Assembly (NCBI RefSeq): GCF_000004075.3
Contig: NC_026655.2
Coordinates: 20,259,489 to 20,323,488, forward strand
Direction: 5' to 3'
Source of the DNA: Cucumis sativus
Taxonomy: Eukaryota; Streptophyta; Magnoliopsida; Cucurbitales; Cucurbitaceae
Length of the DNA: 64,000 bases
The translations under genes and the position numbers were made by a program. How positions within the stretch are numbered: the stretch's first letter is position 1; each line of letters opens with the position of its first letter. A model generated the notes under the pieces. The model made no database searches and was not told the origin of the DNA. It was given only the letters and a program-made list of their open reading frames with translations. This document shows, piece by piece, positions 50,593 through 62,150 of this stretch.

Positions 50593-51770
50593 ATGATAAT
50601 ATCATATCTAATGTCACACCCATTTGAACTGCATGTGATTTTGGACGTATCTCAATTCCAACTTTTCTTTTTATCCTTTTCTTTCTTTCTTTTTTACCGT
50701 ATAATAGTTTTCATTCATACCCTGCTTCAACCATCACTTCTCTTTTATATCTCTTTTTTTCCCTTTTTTGAAAAAAAAGAAAGAAAGATAAATCTATCAT
50801 TTAGAAATGCTCACTTAAATATGTATAATAGTACACCTACGTACATATTGTATATATGTTATACTTTTTCATAACCAACTTTGAATATAGTGTCAAGTCC
50901 TTAATTTTTATTGGCTTAATTTTCTTTTCTAAAAGAAAAAAACTCTAGCTTTTAAAAATTTTAAAATATATTTTAAATTTGAAAATTCAAAAACATTGTT
51001 CACTGTACGATAAAATTTTAAAAATGGTCAAAAATAAAAGAAATGACAAAAATTGTTCACTATAATGAATAGTCTTTGTTTTTAAGGAACAATTTTGTGA
51101 ATTTTTTTCTTTTGAAGTATTGATTTATATATGTTCTTTCCAAAGTAGTTTGGATTAAGATAATGGAATAAAGGATCAGAAGAGTACTTATATGAAAAAA
51201 AAAATAGAGTATTTATGTAATTGGTTTTAAATTGATTTTTTCGAACATTTTGATTACCTTACTATATCAGCATCTTAAACTTTTCTTTTAAGACTTATGA
51301 TATTATTGCAACTTTTGAAAAACAGTTTAAAAGATAATCTTTTGACAAAGTATTAAAGGCTTTTCTTCGTACTAACTCCAAGGATTTTTAAAATTCTTTA
51401 GAGATTTACTTTTAATCTATTGGAAGTTGAAAAATTATTTGTATAATTTAATCTGGAGAATAGATAGGTTCAACCTTCAAATATCTTCACAATTGTATAA
51501 TATTGTCCAGTTTGAGTATACAACTTCGTGATTTTGTTTTTGGTATATCTTAAAATACTTCATATCAATTAATATAGTTGTTCTCACTTATATATTCAAG
51601 ATTATCCTCATATTTAATCGATGTGAAACGTTCACCAAATTTATAAGTTTGGTTAGAATTTTTTTTTATCAACTCCAATTATTGAGTTGGTCAAATTGAT
51701 AAACCAAATGATTCAAATAGGATTTTCAACTCAAATCGGATTGGATTGAGTTGTCACGTCGTACGAGTCA

Positions 51771-51904
51771 TACGAATTGTGGAGTTAGTTGAATAGTGAT
51801 AAATTGGGGAAATAAAATTGAAGTTATTGATTTTTGATACGAATTGTGGAGTTAGTTGAATAGTGATAAATTGGGGAAATAAAATTGAAGTTATTGATTT
51901 TTGA
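51771..51904. repeat. Perfect 67-bp tandem duplication
   Basis: Copies 51771-51837 and 51838-51904, beginning TACGAATTGTGGAGTTAGTT, show no difference over 67 bp, so the duplication is recent. Confidence 0.95.
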
Positions 51905-52104
51905 GAATGAATATATAGGGTAATTAGATAAGAAGAAAGAAGTTATTTTAGTTTAGGGATGAGATTGATATTGGATGGTAGAAGATTGAATAAAATGTAG
52001 TAGGAAAAAAATGAAGAGATTTGGAGAGCCAAGTCAGAAGCATTGGATGCATACGTGGGAGACCAATTAGACATTTTGTACACAATGGAGACGCGTGTGT
52101 AAAC

Positions 52105-52231
52105 AAGCCCAAACCTATTTATCTATCTGAACGAATAGTATATGAGATTGACGGTGACGGTGGCTGTTTGGGAAACTGGGCCGGATAAAATACAAATTGG
52201 GCCTGACATGTACCCTTCTTTTAGGGCTTTA
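52105..52231. promoter_or_regulatory. Site II and telo-box-like cluster without a recognised gene
   Basis: AGCCCA (52106-52111), TGGGCC (52177-52182), TTGGGCCT (about 52197-52204) and TTAGGGCTTT (52221-52230) lie within 130 bp of unusually GC-rich DNA. Site II plus telo-box is a known promoter signature of ribosomal-protein and some small-RNA genes. No coding or RNA gene was recognised within 2 kb. Confidence 0.35.
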
Positions 52232-53887
52232 ATTTGTTCCTTCAATTTCTTTTTTATTTTTGAAAATACTAAATAATTAAAACAATAGCTTTAGACGCAC
52301 ATTCATGCTTGTGTAATTTAGTGACAAATTCTTATGCAAAAATCTCTATTACTCCTCTATCATCTTTGAAAAGTAAATTTTATTAGTATAAAATCGTATT
52401 TAAAAGTCTACAACCATTTTATACAAGAATATTCCATGGTGAATTGAGAATACTTAGTTGTTAAAAGTATATTTTTTTTGTTCCGTTATTAAATAAACTA
52501 GTTGGTAGCACTTGTTATGTATATTAATTTTTTATTTTATGTAACTAAGTAAAAATAAAATAATTAATTATATAAATAGTATGATGCAATATTTATTTAA
52601 ACATAAATTTTTAAAATACATTTTTCAGCTTCATTTTATTTAAGGATATTTTACTCAAGACTTGTTAATGCACGTGTATAAATCGAATTAACTAAATGAT
52701 ATAAAGAATTTGATAGTATGACTATGAAACAATCCATTTAATCAAACTTTATATCAATGTGAGTAGTTTATTTTTTATATTTATCAATTACACATCAAAT
52801 TTCTGAATGAATTGGAATTTTGAACATCGTCATCGACATACTTATTATTATTTGGACATTTATACTAATTTTATATATTTTATACATTTTTAACACATTC
52901 TAGAAGTATAATTATTTAACGAATTTTCCAAGAATTATATTTAAATATTTTTTAAAATGAATAATTAAATTTAAACAAAAATATATTATCGAAATAATAC
53001 AAATAAAAAAGACAATTTTTTTCCTTCGACCTCTCAATTATAAGATCAATGATATACTATTGTAGTAAGCACACTTTACATATTTGCATCAAAAGCATAC
53101 TAATTAACTATAAAAAAATAATTAAAAGCTGAAAAATAGTTATTTGGCATCAGTATATCACTTTGTTATTTTTTGGAAATGTCGTTTCTAACTATTCTCT
53201 CCTTAATCTCCCACTTTTACATTCTTCATTCTTGAATTCCCGTCAAATTCTCTGCATCTTTTTTATTGGGTTGATTGGTTGCTCCTAAACATCACAAAAA
53301 GTTGATGAAGATTTGTGGGAACTTTTGTAGCAATTGACTCACAAATATTTATTTAAACTTGTTGGAAGACTAATTTCTTCATACCCTTAACATTTTATTG
53401 TGAACATGCATAGAAAAGAAAAATAATTGGATATACACAAATATTTGAAAAGGAAAAGATTTAAAAGATTGAAATGATTACAAAATAGTTAATATAAGAG
53501 AATGTGCAACGTGAATAGGTGAGAGATAAAAGAGATGGAAATGGTTTTAGAGAAATTTAAATCAAAGATAAAAAGTTAAAATTATTAATATCAAAGTATT
53601 TATTAATAATTAATTTCAAATTAAAAAATAAATAGAAAGTAAATTACAATAACACCCAGGTAAGAAACAAACAAATGGACTAAGAAGAAGGACAAAATTG
53701 AAAACAAAAAATTTCTTTCCTCGATCATTTTCTATATACTATAGATAGGAAGAAGACGGAGAAGTTATGAGTTATTTATGTACATTGATGATTGTTTGGT
53801 TGTGTTAGGTGCAAAGAGGGGGAGAGTTTGTGAGAATGAAGTTTTGGGAAAGCAAAAGCAAAGCAAAAGGCCACCCAACATTTCCCC

Positions 53888-53912
53888 CTCATCTCATCTC
53901 ATCTCATCTCAT
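53888..53912. repeat. (CTCAT)5 pentanucleotide repeat
   Basis: Five uninterrupted CTCAT units. Confidence 0.95.
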
Positions 53913-56787
53913 GCTTATGTGGGACTATCCAACCATGTTCCACAATTTAATTTACATTGGGACACTAAGTGCATCACACTATTCTAACCCAAGTTGACAT
54001 ATTCATATATAAAACATTCACAACGACGTTTACATATTTCTAGTTTGTTTGTTGGTCTGGAAGATATTTTTCTTTTCGTCGATTTTATTTGAACTTTGAA
54101 GATATTTTTCTCAAGTTTAGCTATGACACATTATGATTAAAATTACTATAACAAAAATGTAACCAAACTCCAATGGCATAAATAGTTTAGTTAAAATCAT
54201 TTTTATAGAAAAGATATTGTAAAGAACAAAAAAAAAAAAATGGTATTGTTTTCTTTTATTCCATTTATTAAGAATAATAGAGAAAAAATAGATTTATATA
54301 CACAAAGTGTATGGTTGTATGTGAAGTATTGTTTTGCAGTCCAAATAATGTTTGGTTTAGAGAAAAGTTAATGAAAGTGTGAGATTTGTATTTATGACCA
54401 CATAAACATTTAAGATCATAAGGAATAAGAAGAAAAAGAAAAAGAAAGAAAAAGGAATTTGAAGTATATGTCGTTAAAAAGTTAGATATAGAATAAAGAT
54501 ATTGGACAATCACCAACCGATTGATGTTTTTTAGTACAAAAAACAGAATACAAAGACAATGAATTATCATCATACATACTTTCATTTTATTTTTCTGCAA
54601 GAAAAAACCAATCACAAAACAACAGAGAACATGGACTATATGTTTTTTCGTCGTCTCTTTTCTCTTTTCTCTTTTAATAAAAATAGTTTTATTTCATAAA
54701 ATAAACATTCTAAATAATAATATTATTATTAATGATCCCTCCAACAAAGTACCAAATTACCTAAAATAATAGAATTCAATTCAAGAAAAACTAATACATT
54801 TATGAGGAGAGAATAAAATGATGCATTGGAGGAACTAGTAAGTGTTCCCATTTTAGAGTGTGTTTGATACAGGATTCACTTTTCCTTTCAAATGTTGGTG
54901 TAAAATTGATTTTAAAATAAAATTGGGATTCATTGGACTCTTATTATTGTTATTAATATTTTTGGGGGTGGGGGTGGGGACGGGAGTTACCCAGGCAGGG
55001 TTCCGTAAAATACGAACCCGGTCCAATTTAGCTGTCCATCCTTTGGAGCTTTCCCAAACAAATAAACCTCTTTTTCTATTCTTCTTTTACTTTCCCTTCA
55101 TTCCTTTTCCTTTTTATACCAATCTTTTCTTTTTATTTTCTCTATATTCATTCAACCAAAATACCCTTTTCAATTTCTCCACCCTTCTCTCTCATTCAAA
55201 TTCCCATCCTTTTCTCATCTTATGTATCATACCATCCATAATTATCATACCACATATATATTTCTTTCCATCTTATGTATCTTCTATTGCCATCTTAGAT
55301 CTATATCAACTTTTACACCTAAGTTATACCTATAGCTTCTAAATTTTATGGATATGAAAAGTTTATTCAAAATCAAAATATAGATAGTATGTAATAAATA
55401 GATGGAGGGAAAGACTGAAGAAGAATTATTAGAAGAAAGTTTAGAGAAATAAATAAAAGGGAAGGGAAGGGTGGGAGAAAAGGATAAGAATGGTAATCCA
55501 TGTGAGGAGGCTCTAAAATGGACCCTCCCCTTTCCTATTACTTCACTTCTTGCCCACTAACATCTACATCTCCATCTTAACCTATTAAATGACCGGTGGG
55601 GGCACAACATATATGGATGGGACATAACTATATATAAATCAATTACCCCAATCAAAAACCCTTAACTTTACTTTTTTATATATCTTCTACATTTGCTTAT
55701 ACCTTGTATTAGTATATTCTTATATATATATGTATATACACACACACACACTTTAATTTATATAGAATTTAAATAAAACTGTGGGGGGACACTCATTAGT
55801 ACACTGAAAGATGAAAGATGAACGATGGGATGGGCCTAGAGACATCTATGAGGTCAATATGATGATATTTATACAATTGTATATAAGGCATCAAATCAAT
55901 CAGTTTGAAAATTTATTTGTTTGAAGGTGATGAGCATGCTTGCATTTTCTTCCTTTTGCTTTCATATATCTTTTTATCTATTTATATCCACCTTTTTACA
56001 TGTGACAAATACAATTCAAATCAACCACCTTTTTTATTTGAGGGTTTTAATCTCTCAATCTAATCTTTTTCTTTCTTTTTTCTCTCTTTTATTCTTACAT
56101 TTCTTTCTTAACATCTGTTCAAAACTAATCCCTATGTAAGTTAATTATGCTGTGTCTAATCAAAAAAACCAAGTACATGAAAATCACGTTATTAATTTGG
56201 TACTATAGTAGATGAAAGATGATTATTATTATCGTAACTTTAATGATTACCTTCCTATTGTACATGAGAATCGTGTTATTAATTATATTTGGCAGTATAG
56301 TAAACTAAAGATGATTATTATCATAACTTTAACGATTATCTTTATTGTACAAGTTAAAAGATGGAATGATGAGAAAAAAGATGGAGAAATTTATGTATGA
56401 ATATAGAATGAAAGTGAGAAAAAAGTGCAATTAGCTCTCACTTTCCAAGGAATATGGCACAAAGTCTCACATGGTGTTGCTTGGGGATATTGAAAGATGA
56501 TACACATAAGATTTGCTCTTCTATCTACAATATATATATATATATAGATATATATTTTTTCAATAAACATCCAAAACAAAAAAGAAAAAGGGTTTCAAAG
56601 TCCTCAATTTTTTCTCTCACATAAGTTGGGAAACCAATCACAATTTGACACTTGTCACATTGCTTATTGAATCACAAAATGGGATCTTGTGTTATCACTC
56701 ACTTGGTTGTCTTAATCATCGATCCAACTAAAACACCCCCCAAAGCTAATAGATATACTCCCAAAACCCTAAATTATTGAACTTGGT

Positions 56788-56812
56788 GAGAGAGAGAGAG
56801 AGAGAGAGAGAG
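56788..56812. repeat. (GA)n microsatellite
   Basis: About 12 uninterrupted GA units followed by a poly-A tract. Confidence 0.9.
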
Positions 56813-58300
56813 AAAAAAAAAGAGGGTCCTAATTCCTTCACATCTCCCAAACCCCAAACTCCCATCTTTATGCTCAATTATTAATTCATCCCTTAAAGAA
56901 AAATTACGTTTTTCCAATGCTTTATGTGAAGATTTCACTCTTTTCACTTACCCCTTTGTGGTTCGATTACTCTCTTTTGCTTTCTAATTTATTTTAAAAG
57001 CTTTTTTTTAAAAAAAATTCTCATGAAGTATTATTATTGACTTTTGTGGGTAGTTGATTGAGTATTGATATGATGTTCTTTTTTACTTAAAACTTGAAAT
57101 ATTATGAGTGGATGAAAACTAAAAGACAACAAAATCATGATTTAATTTCTTTAATTTAGTGAAGAAGTAGTTAGCTAGCGAATGAAGGGGAAGACTTTAA
57201 TGGAAAATAAATTAAGAAAGAAAAAATATCTTATTGTTTTCATAATTTTAGTGAAATAAATATAGGTAGCACATATATCCCCCACATAGAAAATGTAGTA
57301 AGGCATTTGGAAAAACAAAATTTTGCAAACATAGAGTCTACTTTGCAAACTTTTTTTTACAACTTTATTTAATTTTTACTCTCTTTGATCTATAGATTTT
57401 TATCATGTACTACATGCTTATTATCCACTTATTAGAGATTAAACAATTTAAATAAAACAATTTTTTTTTTTGTTGAACAAAATAAAACACTAAAAATAAT
57501 TAAATTATAGGTTGTAATGTTAACTTAAAAGTCATAAAGGTTGTATAGGAAAGGAAGAGGTGAATATAAGACAATTGTATAAGAAGCCCTATAAAAAGTT
57601 GAAAATAAAATTTTTCAATCACACGCTTATGTTATCATTAGCCAAAATATTAAAACGCTCCTAATTCCCCTTCTCTCTCTTATTTCCAATTTCTTTCTCT
57701 ATCATTTTAACTAAGCCTTTTATAATAGAATCTTCTGCATCACTGAATTTTCATCGGTTGTTTCTTTCTCATGTATAAATATTGTTGAAAAGAGTTTATG
57801 TTGTAGATAGGATCTTTTTTTGGTATAGAATGGGTTCGTCTGGGTATGTGGATTCTTAGTAGGTGAGAAATAGAAATAGAGGCCGGAGATGAACACAGCG
57901 TGAAAGAGAAGAATGGTAAAAATAAATAAGAGCAAAAAAGAGTGATGGGTTAGAGTGTTAAATAGTTAATTTTAGTGTAATTAATAGTGTAAGAGAGTAG
58001 TGAAAGAGAGTAGAGAGAGTGATAGGGAGAATGAGAGAGACGGAGAGTTATGTGGATTTGAGGTAATTTCACCGAAATATAAACATAAACAAAAAAGTGT
58101 AAAAACGTAATTGAAACTTAGAAAGTAAGTCAAAACCTCCTTTCATTCTTGACATTTTCCAAGACAGATGTAGTGTTCGTTGCAACCAAAATATAAAACA
58201 AAAACCAAATAAAAGAAGAATGAAAAAACGAAAAAACGAAGAGAGATCAAGAAGAAAATGAAGAACAACTACTTTCTCTCTCTCCATCTCTCTCCCTTCT

Positions 58301-58419
58301 CTCTTCCTCTCCCATATTTCAATATTTCATTAATCTCTCTCTCCTCCAATACACAAAACAAACTCAAAATTTAAATTTAAAATTTTTTGCTTTCTTTTTC
58401 CTTTTTTTGTATTAAGGCA
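58301..58419 (+). promoter_or_regulatory. Pyrimidine-rich leader of the DUF4228 gene
   Basis: CT-rich sequence (from about 58270) leads directly to the ATG at 58420 and looks like a plant 5' leader. The transcription start is not defined. Confidence 0.4.
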
Positions 58420-58962
58420 ATGAAAAATAGCATAAGATGCTGCATATCCTGCATTCTTCCTTGCGGAGCTCTTGATGTAATTCGCATAGTCCACTCCAAT
58501 GGCTACGTCGAAGAAATCACCGGCTCCATCAAAGCTTCCGATGTCATGAAAGCCCATCCTAAACACGTCCTTAAAAAGCCCTCCTCCCCTTCCTCCTCCG
58601 CCGCTCACGACGCCGCCTCTGCCCTCCCCAAGATCGTCATCGTCCCACCCGAAGCTGACCTCCAACGCGGTAAGATTTATTTCCTCATGCCACTCCCTCC
58701 CGACCCCGACAAGCCCCGCCGAAGAAAGAAGAGAGAATATTCCAATAATCATCATCGAACAACAACCGCCGCCTCCACCGCCTCCGCCGTACCCGACACC
58801 ACCACCAACAGCATTTCCATGACTAATCTCCTCGTTTCCGATCACTACCTCTCCGAAATACTCTCCGACAAAGCTTCCACCCACCGCGAACGGCGGCGCG
58901 GCCGTGTCGGTGTCTGGAGACCTCACTTACAAAGCATTTGTGAATCACCCAGTGATATCTAA
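58420..58962 (+). CDS. DUF4228 / PADRE-domain protein
   Basis: A single-exon frame of 180 aa that is much more GC-rich than its surroundings. The ATG at 58420 gives MKNSIRCCISCILPCGALDV; the frame continues upstream without an ATG. The N-terminus (Cys-rich start, then VIRIVHSNGYVEEITGSIKA, about 19-38) and KIYFLMPLP (about 87-95) are the conserved DUF4228 segments. The middle is Ser/Pro/Ala/Thr-rich and probably disordered, with a basic patch PRRRKKR near 101-107. The C-terminal GRVGVWRPHLQSICESP is the family's conserved tail. PADRE-type genes are known to respond to pathogen and abiotic stress; biochemical function is unknown. The second residue is Lys rather than the Gly that allows N-myristoylation in many relatives. 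It lies outside the conserved DOG1 block as far as I can recall. Confidence 0.9.
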   Translation: MKNSIRCCISCILPCGALDVIRIVHSNGYVEEITGSIKASDVMKAHPKHVLKKPSSPSSSAAHDAASALPKIVIVPPEADLQRGKIYFLMPLPPDPDKPRRRKKREYSNNHHRTTTAASTASAVPDTTTNSISMTNLLVSDHYLSEILSDKASTHRERRRGRVGVWRPHLQSICESPSDI

Positions 58963-58991
58963 AAAAAAACGGCTATTCAGGTTGTGGGTTT

Positions 58992-59019
58992 TTCTTCTTC
59001 TTCTTCTTCTTCTTCTTCT
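58992..59019. repeat. (TTC)n microsatellite
   Basis: About nine TTC units roughly 30 bp downstream of the DUF4228 stop, probably in its 3' untranslated part. Confidence 0.9.
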
Positions 59020-60700
59020 CTTCTTTTTTTTTAAACATAAATATATATATCATCATAATTAAATTCCATTTCTTCTACATATCATGATCGTTCATAAATA
59101 AATTTTTTAGCAAAAAACTTTTTTTCTAGAGGGATCTGAATTTTAATTAAGACCTAATGTGGTAATTAAATCTCATTAGTTACAGATTTATGCTTAATTA
59201 ATTTCCAGAGTTTTATTTTTTTGAATTTGTGGAGAATTTTGAGTGCTTGTAGAGAGAGAAGTCATGTGTGTATGTGCATGAACATAATTTTGAGTGATTG
59301 TGATATGATGATATGATTGTACAGCCTCCAATTATCTACCTTTCTTTTCTTTTCTTTTCTTTCCCCATTTTCTTATCCCATCATTTTCCTTTCATTTCTT
59401 TCCCATTTTACACTTTTTTACTTCTTCCTTTTTTTTTTTTTAAATTTTTTCTATTGTTTTCTTATAATTCTAACCACCTTAAAATTCACTTCAAACAAGC
59501 TATACACTTTTATATATGTAATTAATCAAATCTATATTTGTGTAATATATGTAGTAAATTATTGTATATGAATATCAGGGTATATAATAATTGTAGTCAT
59601 TATAGGTTGAGAAACTTAAAATCTCATTTTCATAAAATTCTATCAATTATTTGATAAAATAGATCGAAATAAATAAATAATTTTGACACATCCTATTTAT
59701 TTATTTATATATTTTAGGAGAAGTCGAAATCTAAATATTTCTACTCAAGTCTATTAACTCTCTTATTTATTTTAATACGATATATATATATATAACCCTT
59801 GTTTCTTTAGATTTTAATTTTCTTAGTGCTTCAATTTTAAGTATATTGTTTTTACTATAAGATCATGTGAGGAAAATAAAATGAACAGTAAATAGTATTA
59901 CATCATATAACATGTAAAAAGAAATTAAAATAAAGTTCCAATGATTTATGGGTCATATCAATCTCTCGGCCCCATTGGATTTTTTTTGTTTAGTTTATTT
60001 TTTTATAAAAAAAATTATTTGTGAATTCGAAAGAGCCAACGAATTCTATGAATTTTATATTTTTTGTTTATAGTCAAATTGGAAAAGAAATTCCTGATTT
60101 TCTGCGATGCCTATGAAATCAATTTATAATATAATTAATGAGCATTATGGTTTTTATAATGAAACCCCACAAGCCTTATGGTCATTGTAAATGCCATTAA
60201 CAATATCCCATCGCTTTGTACTTGTGGGGTTCTCCACCATAATATTTATTTCTAATTTCACAATTTGTTCTAAGTAATATTTAATTGCACAAATCATATA
60301 CACACGTATTTATTTATATATATATATATATTTATTGTTAATACATTGGAATACTTTCTTTATAAATTTAATTTTAAGTGATTAATTGTTTTTCTTAGAT
60401 AAAAAAAATATGTGAGAAGACAATGTTATTCATTACTTGGATTTAGATGAGGAAAGTGTTCGTCATAATTGTATAAATTTAATGGGATACATATAGTTTT
60501 AGGGGGGAAAAAAAAGTATCAAGTACAGATGATAATATACATTTTATCTTTAAAAAAATAAAAATTTGAAAAATTATTATAAATTGTAAAAATGTAAAAA
60601 TATTTATAAAATATAGTAAAATTTTATGTTTATGTTGGACGGTGTATGTTAATATCATTGATTTTTCTATCATTATTTTATTGGTGATCAATGTGAACTT
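59020..60700. other. Intergenic, AT-rich
   Basis: 3' flank of the DUF4228 gene followed by AT-rich DNA. The overlapping frames at 59313-59571 translate T-rich sequence only. A relative of the dispersed repeat at 33235 lies near 60585-60670. Confidence 0.6.
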
Positions 60701-60701
60701 A

Positions 60702-61375
60702 TATCACAACTACGATATAAATGATCAATAATGACAGTTATTTTCTATCGCGAACAAAATATGCGACAGTTATTTACAGTTATAGTATCGTCTGTTGTGA
60801 AAAGTTATTCAATAACAGTTTTCAAAAACTGTCATAATAAGTTTTTTCATGACAGAAAATAAATGTCATTAATTTTTATTTTATGACAACAAATAGCTGT
60901 TATATTTTATTTTATGACAACAAATAATTGTATCATTTGTTTATTAACGATAGTTACAAAAATGTTACAAATTTGTTTATTATGACATTTTTTATATGTC
61001 AAGGATATGTCAACCGTGATAGTTTTTATAAAAACAAATGTCATTTTTTCTATATCTACGACAGTTACAAAAATGTCACAAATTGATATATTATGACAAT
61101 TTTTTCCTGTCAAGGATATGTCAATCGTGACAGCTTTTTATAAAAGCAAATGTCATTTTTTGCTATTGACGACAATTACAAAATGTCACAAATTTGTATA
61201 TTATGACATTTTTTCTCCATCAAATATGGACAAATCGTGATAGTTTTTTATAAAATTAAATTGTCAATGTTTTAATATTGACAAGAATTACAAAATGTAA
61301 CAAATTCGTATATTATGACATTTTTTCCCTGTCGTATATTCCTCAATTACTACCGTTTTTTATTCTTCTTCTTGT
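60702..61375. mobile_element. Possible degenerate CACTA-family element containing a tandem array
   Basis: ATCACAACTACGAT at about 60700 followed by ..GACAGTT parallels the sequence at 61570 (ATCACACTACAAG..GACAGTT). The right end near 61375, CTTCTTCTTGTCGC, is a poor match to TTTCTTGTAGTG. The interior is filled with GACAGTT/ATGACA motifs in both orientations. Borders are inferred and weak. Confidence 0.3.
60949..61340. repeat. 111-bp tandem array, about 3.5 copies
   Basis: Units start at 60949, 61060, 61171 and 61283 (period 111-112 bp); the last is cut after about 58 bp. Shared landmarks in each unit are TTACAAAA.TGT.ACAAATT, TATTATGACA.TTTTTT and, in the first three, GTGA.AG.TTTTTATAAAA. 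Units differ at a modest number of positions. Confidence 0.9.
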
Positions 61376-61571
61376 CGCTAATTCCATTATGCTAACCATT
61401 TCAATGACAATAATGTTCTAATACATCACACCCATATTGAAACAAAGACTCCACACTTTAATATGTATACGCTATAATACACTTTATAATATTCGTATAC
61501 CCATTAAAAGATAGTTTACATACAAAAAGAATAAACATTAAGATATTTAGGTACCAACAAGCTTAACATCA

Positions 61572-62150
61572 CACTACAAGAAAATCTACCTACTACGACA
61601 GTTGTATACATCCCAAATTGAAAGGAGGAAAGAAAAAGCTGTCACAAAAGCTAAAAAATCGGGTTTTTGACGGGAAAAGACGGAATTTTTCAAATTTCAC
61701 TTTCCGCGATAGTTATTTGGTGTCATAAAAGATACAAAAAATGAATTTTTAAATTTATTAAAATAAAATTTATTTTAAATAAAAAGTTTATTAAAATCTG
61801 ATTTTTTTCTTAATTTCAAAAACATTAAATAATTTATTTATTAAAATAAAACATCTCCAAAACCCTTTTTCTCCACCACCTCCTCCTCCTCTTCTTCTGC
61901 TTCTCTCTTCTTCTTTTTCTTCTTCTTTGCATCGCCCTCGTTCTCGATTTTTCCTCCCTTCCGCTAACCATCTCTCTCCTCTCTCATGCACATCGGGAAT
62001 AATGAGACTTTTCGTCAACGACACGTCTGAAATCTCCCTCTTTCTCTCCTTCAGTCGACGCCACCACCCAATACCCTTGCATCGCTGAACTAACTAGTGA
62101 AACTCAGCCATTATTTCTATTGTTTGTATTTATACATTATATTAACTTCA
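61572..62150 (+). mobile_element. Left end of a CACTA-like transposon
   Basis: CACTACAAGAAAATCTACC at 61572 is a typical CACTA terminus. It is followed by subterminal motifs (CGACAGTT, CTGTCACAAAAG) and then a CT-rich leader-like segment (61855-61995). No right terminus or transposase was recognised before the window ends, so the element may run past 64000. The given right border is only where recognisable features stop. Confidence 0.5.

Larger units (their letters stand above)
50593..58300. other. Long intergenic region between PYL and DUF4228 genes
   Basis: AT-rich with no supported gene. It holds a perfect 67-bp tandem duplication (51771-51904), an isolated site II/telo-box cluster (52105-52231), a (CTCAT)5 repeat (53888-53912), a CA repeat (about 55738-55751), a GA repeat (56788-56812) and a short GC-richer patch (54960-55050) of unknown origin. 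Long T-rich frames such as 54860-55342 are not protein-like. Confidence 0.6.

Noticed and set aside
54860..55342. 160-aa open frame (plus)
   Set aside because: Dominated by Phe/Leu/Pro from T- and CT-rich DNA; no domain, no conserved motif.
58330..58926. 198-aa Gly-rich open frame (minus)
   Set aside because: Antisense of the DUF4228 gene; the glycine runs come from the proline/alanine codons of the real strand.
61791..62024. 77-aa Arg/Glu/Gly-rich frame (minus)
   Set aside because: Reverse translation of a CT-rich leader-like tract inside the CACTA-like element.
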